Source of the DNA: Penicillium oxalicum
Taxonomy: Eukaryota; Ascomycota; Eurotiomycetes; Eurotiales; Aspergillaceae
Assembly: GCF_001723175.1 (NCBI RefSeq)
Contig: NC_064653.1
Span: 868,001 to 932,000 of the forward strand
Length of the DNA: 64,000 bases
Direction: 5' to 3'
Shown: positions 20,156 through 31,221 of the stretch, piece by piece
How positions within the stretch are numbered: the stretch's first letter is position 1
How the letters are laid out: each line of letters begins with the position of its first letter
The notes under the pieces: model-generated
What the model saw: only the letters and a program-made list of their open reading frames with translations
Databases searched by the model: none
Told to the model about the DNA's origin: nothing
Position numbers and translations under genes: made by a program

Positions 20156-22478
20156 ACCGTCTTACCTGCTGACGGGGCCGCCGGGGGCCCTTCCAAAAAT
20201 TAATGATACCTAGAATAATGAAAGTTGTATGAGTGTGTGTACATCATCCAGCACCCAAAGAAATAAGACCCTCTCCTCCATGGACTCGGATCACCTCCAT
20301 TCGAGGCAAGCTCTTCATGGCAAGATGCACGCAGAGCCCATGTGTGATGATCTGCATTCCCGCAGCGACCTGAAACATGAACCGTTGTCGGACGAATGCG
20401 GATTTGTCCGCAAGAGGTAAAATCGAGGGGGCACACGAGGCGCTTCCCAATCACCAGACTCTCCAGCGCCTCAGTGGAAGCCTGTCCTTCGGCTGTGTTG
20501 CCTTTGGGCTCTATGCAAGTCAGGCGAATGGTCGGGTGGGGGCTACGGTCTCTGGGTCCAATCAGTCGCTTCAATTTAGAGCCTGGTCCCCGCTGTGCCC
20601 GTCGGCAGGCGGCGGTCACGAAGACGAGACCAAGGTCCTGGGTCGAACCCGCCAACCCGGGCCAACCCAGGCCGGGACACGATGGATACGGAGCGGTGGA
20701 CAGGGATAGAGAAGAGTGGACTGTACGAAGGATATGGTTGGCGGAGAAGATGGTGTGTCACCGTCTCCAGGGCGCACGCAAGGCGATTGGGCATGGTCCG
20801 GCGACTCGGGATCTGCTATTGCACATCGCCCACAGGTCAGAGTAGTAGTCGGCGTAGTGCACAGTATGCCCAAATAGGGGGCTGTTGTCCTTGAGAAAAA
20901 TGAGAAAAATCTATGTACGTGATTCGATTCTCCATGTCCCCCAATTACCATCTATGCTGCGCGTAGAGTCATAGTACGATGGGTGCGCCGGTGTTGTCAC
21001 TGCTGGTGCGGGTAAATTTTTTTTTTGGCAATGGGGCCATGCCATGCACAGCTTCAAGCTGTCAACCACCCATCTGGTAGCGTAAAGCCGTGCTCTATTT
21101 GATGGCTGAATTTTCCGACGGAGCAAGCCACGCGCCGACCGTATAGGTAGCAGGTGTACAGTACATCAGTGCTGTACATTTTGACCATCTAGTGTCTTTT
21201 CCTTGTTCCTCCCACCGATCATTGAACCCGTAGCTCAAGCTCGTCAGAAATGGCCCTGCCAGGAGGTCCATTAATACGGACAAGACAATAGGTTTCGCTA
21301 GGTAAGGAAGCAGTCGTCGAAGGGCCAGAGGCCTCTGGTACCGCACAACGCTGCTCGATCCTCCTAGTGAAAAGATCTCCGGATGTCCTGCGACGTGGTT
21401 GGTCGGGTCGATCTATTCCAGCTAATGGGAGCCGAGGCATGTGGGTGGTTTCTGCACTACTGGACTCGCTACTGCAGTCTGCACACTGCGACACGCTGTG
21501 TGATTTGTCGCATACCATTCGGAGAGGACCATTCTGCGATTCTTTTGCGGACGAGGGAACCCTGAACCCTGGCCTTGGTTCGGTTACCAAGTTTTCTTTT
21601 TGCTGTACCTCCCGATCCCGTTCGTCTGACCCATCTGACTTTAACCAACCCCTCGGGACTCTGCTGCGGGGTACAGCCCCAAGAAGGCGAAACGAGATTC
21701 GATGGGGATGAGGAGTGACAAATCACTTTGGCCTCGCCCGTTCCCAGCATCCTTGCTGCCGGGATTTCGTTTCATTATTCGCATTATGATTTTCTGGATG
21801 CTCTGCAACTGGTCTGGGATCGAAGAGGCATCATGTGCGCTGTGACGGCGTGATACCCCGATCCGCGTGGGCCAATTTTTCAAGTCTCGCGTGTCGATTG
21901 TCCATCTTCCGTAGAGTAAAAGAAGCTTGTCATGGTCTGTTCGCTCGCTGAAACACCGAGTCAAGTCGCTTTGTCTTCGTCAGAAGAAGTTGGGTTTACA
22001 TTTTGAATCCGATCTCATCCCGATCGTGCTCGGTAGCGTTACGATCAGTCGATGCTCACTAGCGGGATCGAGGCGCAAGCATCGGATGCTCTCTCTCTTG
22101 TCTGCTAACTGCATTGACCCCATCCACTCTCTCGCCTTTTCCGATTATTTTATTATTCTTCTTTCTCCATTTTTCTTTTTCCTTTTTTCCTTTCTCCCCA
22201 TCATCTTTCCCGTTGTCGTGATGCTCTTCCGATCGACTCTTTGACATCAATCTTTTCGCTCTCTTTCCTTCTTTGTTCTCTCTGATTCCCATTTCCTTTG
22301 CGCTCCTCGCCGCCTCCTCGGTCGATCCAATCGAGACTGAAACGGTGATCATCGACTTCTTGGGATCTGTCCGGTCGATCGATCTACCTCGGCGGCTTTC
22401 ACTGCTGCCGTCCAGTTTCCCAGATTCTCGCTCCGCCTCTCTCCTCATTCTCTCTGCCTGTTCTCTGACGGGGGGGCC
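20156..22478. other. Intergenic region, possible decayed gene on the minus strand
   Basis: About 2.3 kb between kap114 and the methyltransferase gene. No complete gene is supported. On the minus strand, pieces in three frames between about 20850 and 20244 resemble, in order, parts of a staphylococcal-nuclease-like fold (CVRPGDGDT; TIRLTCIEPKG..GQASTEALESLVIGKR; MQIITHGLCVHLA); see findings. The right part (22100-22478) is pyrimidine-rich and is the likely promoter and leader of the methyltransferase gene. Confidence 0.4.
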
Positions 22479-23962
22479 ATGTCCCAACCAAATCCCAATG
22501 AGAGTATTCAAGTCGATGTGAGTACTGAGAACTGAGCATCTATTCTGACCTTCTTTTCCCTCTTCTCGCCCTTTTGTTTTTTTTTTTGTCGTCTGCGTTC
22601 CTTTCCGTCAATTTGGAAGTCTTTTCTGTACTCTGTCCGTCTGTTTGCGGAAGGTGCAGCGCTTTGCATTCATTCTCGGCGGTCTGATTGAGCGCTTTTG
22701 GTGCTGTCCCTCTCCCCCCCCCCACCTCTCCAACCCTCTTCCGACCATCACTTCCTTCAACACTCCACCTGCCGCGGTACTCACACTCTCTTCTAGACCA
22801 GCGATGATGACTCCCTCGTCGATACGCAAACACTCGTCGATTCAAATCTCTCGTTTGCTTCCTCGGTTCGAGACTATTGCTACGAGAACGGGCGACGCTA
22901 CCACGCCTACCGTCATGGCCAATATCCATTCCCCAACGACGAGGAAGAACAAGCTCGCCTCGCCCTGATGCACCACCTCTTCAAGATGCTCTCCGGTGGT
23001 GACTTGTATCGTGCTCCCTTCACACGCAACTCCTCGCTTCTCCCACAAGTCCCCTCTCGCATCCTCGACATTGGAACCGGCACCGCCGAATGGGCCACCG
23101 AAATGGCCGAAGACTTCCCCACCACCACCATCCTCGGTACCGATCTCTCGCCAATCCAGCCCTCCTGGGCGCCGCCCAATTGTCGCTTCTTCATCGATGA
23201 TGCCGAGTCCGATTGGGCTTTTTCCCCGTCCGAGGCGTTTGACTATATCCACGCGCGCAGTCTGGGCGGGGGAATCGCCGACTGGCCGCGCCTGCTACGT
23301 CAGGCGTATACGCATCTGAAGCCGGGCGGGTGGTTCGAGGCGCAGGAATTCGAGACGTTGGTGTTGAGTGATGACGGGACGCATACACGGGCGACCAACG
23401 TTCTGGCGTGGCAGGATCAATTGAACCAAGCTAGTAAAAAGTTTGGGAAACCGGTAAATGTGGCGCCGAGGCTATCGGGGTGGATGGAGGATGCGGGCTT
23501 TGTGAATGTGGCGGATGATGTCTACAAGGTGAGCTCATTTCTTGGAATTGCTCTCCGGTGGGATGAACGCTCCCTCGGCTTCCGAGTATTTTTGATTTGT
23601 TTTTTCTTTGGCTCGGTCGCCTGGGAACGGTCGACCATGAGAGCACATGACCTCTGCTGCGGAAGATTCCTCCCTTCAAAAGCACACTGGGGCTAACGAA
23701 CTCATTTGGTGTATAGTGTCCCGTCGGAGGTTGGGCCAAGAATCGCCGCCTCAAGGAAATCGGCCGCGTTGGCAAAGTCACCATCTTAGAGGTGGTGGAA
23801 CCTTACACGCTCGCCCTCTTCACTCGCGTCTTGGGCTTCTCCTACCAGGATGCGCAAGAATACATGGAGAAAGTGCGTGCGGAACTGATGAGCAGTAAGC
23901 TCCATCTTTATGTGCTGTTTCATTTTGTGTACGGGCAAAAGCCGCTCGACACAAGTCAATAA
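22479..23962 (+). CDS. LaeA-like SAM-dependent methyltransferase
   Basis: Three exons: 22479-22517, 22797-23528 and 23717-23962. Introns are 22518-22796 (GTGAGT) and 23529-23716 (GTGAGC); all are phase 0, giving 338 residues. The tiny first exon encodes MSQPNPNESIQVD. The SAM-binding motif I is ILDIGTGTAEWATEMAEDFP (from about residue 102), followed by ILGTDLSPIQPSWAPPNCRF, DYIHARSLGGGIADWPRLLRQ and HLKPGGWFEAQEFE. This order and wording are those of the LaeA/LaeA-like family, whose founding member acts in the nucleus with velvet proteins to control secondary metabolism and development. The C-terminus (LHLYVLFHFVYGQKP) is also typical of LaeA-like proteins. It is probably a LaeA-like paralogue rather than LaeA itself, but that needs a tree. 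It converges with a Zn2Cys6 regulator gene. Confidence 0.85.
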
Positions 23963-24605
23963 TCACAGTGGGACAGGGGTCATCGAGGCTTCCATCCTCA
24001 CCGCAAGAGGAAAAGGAAATCCCTGGTACCCTTTTTATCGGTCGGATCAGCTGCTTGCTGTGTGATTAGGTCCACCGAGTGGCTACTCACAATAAGATAT
24101 CCCTGACCTCGAGACGACATCTATGAATCCCTCTCCAATCTAACGACTCACGACGAAATGACCATTCGATAAATGTATATAGGTCTTGTTTCTTTTTTTT
24201 TCCTGGGCTTTTTCTTTTCGCCATCTAGATTCCCTTCTGTTTTCGCTCATTCTCACTGTTTCCCTCCAATTTGTTTGAGCTTGAGAGAAAGTGAAAGTAA
24301 TGCATTGCCACGACATCGCTCGGGAGATCTCGCGAATCATACCTCATCTCGATAATAGGAAATGCTGGCTGCGAAAGCATGTTTTGTGTGGTTCAACACC
24401 GGTTTTCTTTTCTTATTCTATCTTTTCCTGAAAACGAAGCATACTTGAGAGTATAATCGGAGTTGCGTAATCTCATAAATTCATAATGTAAAGTTATAGA
24501 CCTGGCCCTCCCTAGCTTCTGAGCCTCGAACGGAGAAATCATTCCCCTATATGCACAAGCTGGTGGCCGAGGCAATTCGTCGGCGTCAGCGCCAGGGGAT
24601 CGAGG
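23963..24605. other. Convergent 3' region between methyltransferase and Zn2Cys6 genes
   Basis: About 640 bases of AT-rich sequence with T tracts, holding the two facing 3' UTRs. No gene seen. Confidence 0.6.
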
Positions 24606-26297
24606 TCACCTCATCTCCATGGGTTCTGGCCAGTCTCCACTTATTCCCAGGATTCGACAGATACCCGACACAGCGTTCTCCGGGGTACTGCTTGCTCGAA
24701 TCACGGCGACCACTTGAGCGACTCGTTCCTCGTCGCAGCTGGAAATGGTTTCGAGCAGTGCTTCGAGGAGCGGTCGCTTATCCGGTCCTTTCCACGATTC
24801 CGGTATGGCATTCATTGCGCGGGATTGGTATTCTGTGGGGTGGGGGGAAAAGGTGTATGGGTATGATTGCACTGGATGGCTGGAAGTGTGGTGCGAATGT
24901 GAATGATTTGACATCGGCTGAGTTGGTGTGGCTGTAGTGTCGGTTGTAGAATAGTATTCCGAGCTGAAATGTGTATTGAGCGGGAATGGTGCTGTTGTTG
25001 AAGGTGAGATTATTTGGGTTGGCATTTGGGCACCGCCCGGGTCGTGATGCCAGGTTTGATGGTTAATATCAGGTATGAGATGGCTAGGAGGATGATTGAT
25101 GGCCGTCATATCGTATGCAGATGGGTCTTGAAAGCCATGTTGGACATGGTAGGAGGCATGGTCGTCGAAGCGCGCTGACGCCACACTATGACGGTGCTCG
25201 GGAGTATCCTGGTTTGTATACAAACCCAGTGAAGGCCTCTCCGCAAGTCCTTCGTTGATTGCTGGATACGCAATGGGCACGGAATAATGCTGCGTCGGTA
25301 TTTGTTCGGGGATTTTGGACACGAACGGTGACATGGACTCTGAAAAGTATGGTGGGATTGTTGATTCATCACCGAAATCTGTTTTATTTCAATAAAAGAA
25401 ATGGACAGGATGGTGAGCTTCGTGAAGAGACAGTCTGGTGAATCAAACTCACGGGGAGCGAATCTCAAAGGACAAATCGGAGACCGGAGACATTCCGATC
25501 AAAGGGCCTTGGGGCGACAAACGTACAGTGACTGAAAGCTGCACCATCAGTTGTGGCCATCATCTCGACATCGGCTACTGCGCCCGGGTGCACGTCCACG
25601 GACCCTGAATACGCCTGCTGACGGAGAAAGCTAGGACCATTCGCACTCCCTTCGCTCCCCGTGCTTTCCGGACTCGTGACGGTGACAGAGTGAGTTCCCG
25701 TTGTCGTGGATAGAGAGGATGGTGATGAGGAGCCAGCCCAACTGGCGAGGTCTGAGGGCTCTGCCGACCCGGTCGCAGATCTCGACTCGGAAGTGCGCGC
25801 CCGCGAGACAGCATTCGCAGCTTCATATCCTCCCGCGAAGCTCTCGCGCAAGCCTGCCGACTTGTTCTTCTGAGCATAAACTCGGTCGCGGTGAGCCGGT
25901 TTTGGACTTCGCACGGGATTTTGACTAAGTTCGTCGCGCAGTTGGGCGACTTCACGACGCAGCCGCTCGATAATTTCGGCTTGGCTGATGTGCGCGCGAT
26001 CCTCGGCGGACGTCAGGTAGTTGCATTCAGACTCGATGCCTCGGCTGACACAAGCTTCACAGGGAACGTTGCGGTCGCACTTGATAAGAAGGTGGAAGAG
26101 GTTAGATTCGGCGATCAACCTGCGTTCGCTTGCATGGAGATGCAGTAATCATTGGCTTAGGTCACGATGACCCAGGGCTCTCGCCAACTCCAAAAAAAAA
26201 TCAAACGGCAGATGGCTTGACCTACCTTGACTTTGCGCTCGCGACATTTCAGGCACGACTGTTGCGGACGAGCCTTGGTCTTCGTTCCGCTCGACAT
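24606..26297 (-). CDS. Zn2Cys6 binuclear cluster transcription factor
   Basis: Three exons on the minus strand: 26297-26226, 26079-25527 and 25378-24606, with introns 26225-26080 (GTAGGT) and 25526-25379 (GTACGT); 465 residues. The first intron splits the zinc cluster. Once joined it has six cysteines at 15, 18, 25, 31, 34 and 43, the C-x2-C-x6-C-x5-C-x2-C-x8-C pattern of Gal4-type DNA-binding domains. A basic linker and a short coiled coil (AEIIERLRREVAQLRDELSQ, about residues 56-75) follow, suggesting dimer binding. The middle is S/T-rich and the last third is H/P/Y/S-rich, typical of an activation region. A compact C-terminal block (WKGPDKRPLLEALLETISSC) appears folded. No fungal-specific transcription factor domain (MHR) is visible. 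Targets are unknown. It converges with the LaeA-like gene. Confidence 0.85.
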
Positions 26298-28204
26298 GGC
26301 AAGCCGTGAAACTTAAGTCATCCAGCAGGAATGCCTCGTATTTGGATTGCAGTTGACCTCCATCGGTCAAGTCCAAGGTGGATTGCAAGGGAGCGGGGAA
26401 AGTGTCAGAACAAGGAACTCGTCGCACAACAACCAGCCCGAGAAGATCAGCAATTCTCTTCCGCTAGGGATGGATCAAAAAGCCATCTCCCCTCTCCGGA
26501 TTCCCCGCCAACGGAATCCAATATCCTAATCCGAAGAAGCCGCGATCCAGCGACCGTTAGGCTTGACCCATCTGGGCATGGAGGCCATTGCGAATCCCAG
26601 TTTCCACCGCCACCGACACGCTAGGAATCCGGCCACGGAGAAGGTGATTGGCCTGGCTCCATTCGTCAGGTCCAACGACCGCCCGCTGCCCAGGAGAACA
26701 GACAAGATGATGATCGTCAAATCTTGCGGCGTCCGGACCATTGACATGGGCCTATCGTAGCCCCATCAATCGAGCGGATCGAGTGTGTGCAGCTGTGCAT
26801 TGTAGTCTGCGGTGACAATCTCGACTAAACCTGTCCGTACAAGACTAGTTTGAAGTCGCTGGTGTGTGACACATTGGCGAAGGGTGAAGGACGAAGGGCG
26901 ATGCGCTCTGGCCCAGTCATCGCCCAAGGCTGTGATCTCCACCGTACTTCCAACGGTCATGGCTGAAAGATCCAGCTGAGGTTGGTGTGCCAGTTGACTC
27001 AATGGACGGACAGGGTGGACCCATTGGCCACATCTGGCCCAACTATGTGATTCATCACCAGCAAGCATCATCAAGTGAGAGAAGGCTATTATTCGGCAAG
27101 CAATATCCATCAAGAACAAAAGATGGCCTTCAAACACGATTGAAATGATGACCCAAGAGTGGCTTGCGGCACTGAATTTCTGGTCGTACGTGATCGTAGC
27201 GCAGAATTCTTTAATGGTGGTGGTTTGGGGGGTGCGACGCCTCGATTACAGAGTCCAGCCACTTTTACAATGAGCATGGGACGAGCACGATTTTGAAAGC
27301 TCAGACCACACCTTAATTGGATGGGAGATTTGGATCGAATGACATGGCTGCTCATGGGTTTGAAAGAATGTTGCAAGGGTGTTTGCTCTGCCCACTTCTC
27401 GTGTGATTTCATCGAGATGCACGGAGGGTAAATGAAGGCTCACGTGGTCTGCGCCGGAGGGCTTCACGTGTGATAGTCAAGACGAGACTCGTGGGTTTGA
27501 TGCTCGTCCTTCCATTGCACCTGTTTAGATCCCGCATCATTCATCGATGATATTTGTACTCCGAGCGGCCGAGGCTCGCACCTATGGCCAAGACCCTGTC
27601 TGGATTTCCGTTCAGAGCTTCAATTGGAGCAGGGGAGAGAGACATCACATGATCATCCAGGTACCAAGTTACCCCTGATGACGAGCGTATCGCATATGTA
27701 GCCATGTACAATGTACCACGTGGTACATGACCTGCAATATGTACATATGTTGTCATTGTTTTGATTCTCAATTGGAAGCCGTCTGAGACATAAATGTATG
27801 CCACATAATTGAGATGAGTACAGTAGGTAGATATTGGATCACATCTCTCGAAAGAGGCGACTCCATTGCTCCACCCACAAAAACATTCAACCCAAATTCT
27901 CGTTATCGCTTGTTCCCAAAGTAGAAAAGAACCTAGCAGTAAGTAGCCTGGGGTACCATCCATGTCAATATTACGCCAATGTGATGGGAGCTTCAGACCT
28001 TCCGTTTCAGACGAGCGTCGTCGGGTAGATTCATACATAGCGATTGACCGTGGGCAACTGCCCTTCCGAATCAGCAACCTTATCTCTATGATCCATTCAT
28101 CTATTTCTGACACGCCTTTTCTCTACACAGGTTCCTGGGCACCATTTCCTCTTACCTTTTTCTTGCCCTTTCTCATCTCTGACTTCTCTCCGCTAGACAT
28201 CGAG
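26298..28204. other. Intergenic region
   Basis: About 1.9 kb. It should hold the promoters of the Zn2Cys6 gene (left) and the next gene (right). Minus-strand frames at 26766-27137 and 27110-27412 and a 190-codon minus-strand frame at 27541-28113 are open, but none has a recognisable domain or good splice logic; they are not called as genes. Confidence 0.45.
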
Positions 28205-29100
28205 ATGACTACTCCTACCTTGACTCTTTCCAGCGTCTCATCGAGGACCGTTGTCTCTGCAGATCGCTTCAGTGTACAGCCACAATTCGAGAAGACTATA
28301 CAAAATACCCTTCGCGGGGTCAAGGGCTTTCATGAGCTTGTAATCAACAATGTGCCGCCAGGCTGGGAGGATTTTCTCTGGAAATTTGAGGAAAATCTCC
28401 CTCATATTCGAAAATCTTATATCCCAGAGAGCCGTTGTCTACGACTCAAAATTATGCCAACTCATGTCCACAATTGCATTGCTGAATGGATTTCGGCCTC
28501 GATTTCTAGAGCCTGCACAACAAGTTTTCTGGACCTAGCCGAGCTAGATCTTCTTCTTTTACAACAAGGCACCAGTGAGTTCAACTGAGAAGACTTCACC
28601 AGATTGTACCATTGCATTACTCATCATATGTCCGAGGGGTAGCATTATCATTCAGAGATGGTCCATATCAAGGTCTCAGAATGGAGCCAGATGCACTTCT
28701 TCACACCCCATCGCAGCCCTATCCAACTCTCGTCGCAGAGGTTGGATGGAGCGGCTCATACGACGACCTCCTGGATGACATGAATCACTTGCTGATTGGT
28801 AGCGACGGCGCGATCAAAATCGGCATGCTTGTTAAGTGGACAAAGCATGCAAACAACTCGGTCAGCGGTGTCCTCGAACTTTACAAAAACGATCGACAGG
28901 AAACCCCAAGACGTATACAGACTGAGATCATCTTCCCCATGCCTAATGGTGACCCGCCTCAGCAACTTGATATTCGACGTTCCGATCTATACCCCGTTCA
29001 GTCTCCTCGCAATCCAGACGAGAACTTTCCGCTCGTGGTAAGTCGCTTACGCTATCATGCCCGAATCAGCTTGGAAAAAGAGGGATACGTGCCTGCCTAG
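28205..29100 (+). CDS. Fungal protein with PD-(D/E)XK/Uma2-like core pattern, function unknown
   Basis: Two exons, 28205-28574 and 28643-29100, joined across a 68-base intron (GTGAGT..GTAG, phase 1), giving 275 residues. The second half has the order MEPDALL, PYPTLVAEVGWSGSYDDLLDD, then a strand GAIKIGMLVKW. This resembles the core of the large and poorly studied Uma2-like/PD-(D/E)XK group found across fungi: a D in the EPD strand, then E-V in the next strand. The lysine expected two residues after the glutamate is replaced by glycine (E-V-G), so nuclease activity is doubtful. The N-terminal half (GFHELVINNVPPGWEDFLWKFE) is not recognised. Assignment rests on pattern memory and is moderate at best; that this is a real spliced gene is more certain. 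Confidence 0.65.
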
Positions 29101-29348
29101 TCGCTGCTTGTCTATCTCTTTGTCAGTTTGGCTTTGGAGTGTCCTGGGGTTGTACTGTTAATCTTGGGGTAATGATAGCTGTCGTCGACAGTATGAAACT
29201 ACGAAACACGTTCAAGTAAGGACGTATTCGCGCCAAGTGTAAGGACGGACTAGCACCTCTCAAAGAGTGAAGCGAAGATCCATGCGTCTCGTCCGAATAT
29301 ATTATGTCACATCCATTTACCTCGGTACCAGTCGATGTTTCTCATTTC

Positions 29349-30320
29349 TTACCCCTGCAATGAGTAACCTACTCCCTCTCCACTTCCCATGGCCACTAAA
29401 TTGGCCCTCATTCTCTCCGGTCTTTCTCCCAGACCAAACGCTGCATCCTCCCGGTTCACCCACGCCCCCACACCATGCTGCAAGACCGCCGTTGCTCTGA
29501 CCTGCTTAGTTTTTGCGTCCGCCGCATCAGAAGCCTTCAATCCAAGGCTACCATGCAATGTCAACCGCGTCTCATCAGCCCCCTCTGCTTTAGCCTGATA
29601 CACCCCCCGGTGTAAGATATTGCTATCGTAGAACACCGCGTCTCCCGGCTGTAATTGCACCACCAGCTGGTCGGGAAGAACCGCCTCGTAGGGATCTGCA
29701 TTACGCTCGATGAGGGTCCGCGCACGACGATGCGAGCCAGGGACCACAATAAGAGACGAGTCGGGACACAGGGCCAAGTTATACTGCGCATGACTCTGGC
29801 GCCCACCAGGTGATTTGGATTCGAGCTGTCGGAGTTCCTCCTCGGCAGAAAGTTGGTCGGAGATGTCATCTCGGTGCCAGCGCAATTCAAAGTTCTTTGT
29901 CTCGGGGGCAACGAGCAGATTGAATAATTCCATCACGAGGGGCTCATCTGGCTCGGCTGTGGGTGTTGCGTTTGTGTCTGAACTGGGTGAAGATACCCCC
30001 ATCAATTCACTGGCGATCGTGAGGATCGATTCAGAGAAATAGCACCTGGCAAACTCATTGCGCCCCGGCATTTCTGGGTGAAGCAAGTGCTGAACACCCC
30101 AGATTCCTCCTTCCGACGCCGGTGGAGGCGTGTTTGTCGGCCATGGGGGGAATTGTTTGGGCACCGTGCGGAAAAAGGGCCAGGAGCCAGTGCGAGTATT
30201 GGAAGTGGCTGTTGCGGCGATCTTCCGGTAGTGCTCGACTTCAGAGGGTGAGAGCAGGCTGCGTACAACAACAAATCCGTCATGTTGAAGCGCATCTCGA
30301 TGTGGATGGGGAGAAATCAT
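29349..30320 (-). CDS. Phytanoyl-CoA dioxygenase (PhyH) family protein
   Basis: A single exon of 323 residues from the ATG at 30320 (MISPHPHRDALQHDGFVVV); the frame stays open upstream without an ATG. The LQHDGFVVVRSLLSPSEVEHYR opening is the usual PhyH start. The iron-binding facial triad can be assigned as H149-x-D151 (in LRWHRDD) and H237 (in NILHRGVY). R252 in ETRLTLHGS is placed to bind 2-oxoglutarate. The family uses Fe(II) and 2-oxoglutarate to hydroxylate small molecules or CoA esters; members act both in primary and in secondary metabolism. There is no clear peroxisomal targeting signal at the C-terminus (ends VGYSLQG), so the substrate is open. The neighbours give no pathway hint. 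Confidence 0.85.
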   Translation of the reverse strand: MISPHPHRDALQHDGFVVVRSLLSPSEVEHYRKIAATATSNTRTGSWPFFRTVPKQFPPWPTNTPPPASEGGIWGVQHLLHPEMPGRNEFARCYFSESILTIASELMGVSSPSSDTNATPTAEPDEPLVMELFNLLVAPETKNFELRWHRDDISDQLSAEEELRQLESKSPGGRQSHAQYNLALCPDSSLIVVPGSHRRARTLIERNADPYEAVLPDQLVVQLQPGDAVFYDSNILHRGVYQAKAEGADETRLTLHGSLGLKASDAADAKTKQVRATAVLQHGVGAWVNREDAAFGLGERPERMRANLVAMGSGEGVGYSLQG

Positions 30321-31221
30321 GGTCGGAGAAAGGTAGGTAAGGTATACTTGGTTGGCGGAAGAGAATTTCAAGTCGTAACTTTCGTGAGAGTCTTGGACTT
30401 GATGGATTGATGATGGATCCAAATTTAAAATTCTGCAAATAATTTCATCAGCCCTGACAGGGTAGTGACCTCCCTTGCGGCCTTCTTATGTAGAGTAAAG
30501 CTTTTGAAGAATAGAAGTTGGAGATCGACCGACGAAGTTGACAGCTGCGGGGAAATTCCGCGATGCGACGCGGGGGAGGGGATCCACGCCACGAGGAAGT
30601 GCTACATCCAGTGTTCGTATTGTGAATAACACAGTCACATTTTGTCGACTACGACTGTACTTCGAATGCAAATTCAGGGTATCATCTGCACAGGTACCAG
30701 TCAGTCGGCCCATGGAGCACCCGAGTGTTCAAACGTGGAGAGCTTCAACTGGCGATCAGGGGACAGATACTGAAAGCCTTCTCTCTCCAGCAATCTCGAG
30801 ATCAAGTTGATATTTCGATCTCAGAGTATATACTGCATGTATAACATCCAGAGGTAAAAATATTGCGTGATTTGTTTTGCTTTTATCCCAATGTATTTGT
30901 TTGTTTATTGATCCTACTGTTTTTGCTCAACCGGAACCACGAGGGTGTGACGACATTACCCAAGCTCCGATCCTGAGCCCAAAACGCTGCGACGCTGCCA
31001 GTCGATCCGCAATGTAACCTTAGAGCCACTTCTCATCTCGTCGTCTCCACTCAAAATATTACGATTGTTCAAAGTGAAGCACCGCCGTCGAGCCAATTGA
31101 GGACATCCAGCCAAAGATTCAGATCAAAAGAAAGGTTCAATTATCGGTTCGGTAATCTTTACAACTCGCTCATTCAATGGACCAAGACCCCTGGAAAATG
31201 CCCACAGTCATGGCCATTGCA
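30321..31221. other. Intergenic region
   Basis: About 900 bases: promoter of the dioxygenase gene on the left, 3' UTR of the ankyrin gene on the right. AT-rich around 30830-30920. No gene seen. Confidence 0.55.

Noticed and set aside
26766..27412. Two overlapping minus-strand frames that could be exons of a gene
   Set aside because: Stretches look partly protein-like, but no splice join, domain or family resemblance was found; left unresolved.
27541..28113. 190-codon minus-strand open frame
   Set aside because: It has no recognisable domain, is rich in W/Y/H/S without pattern and covers the probable promoter of the gene starting at 28205.
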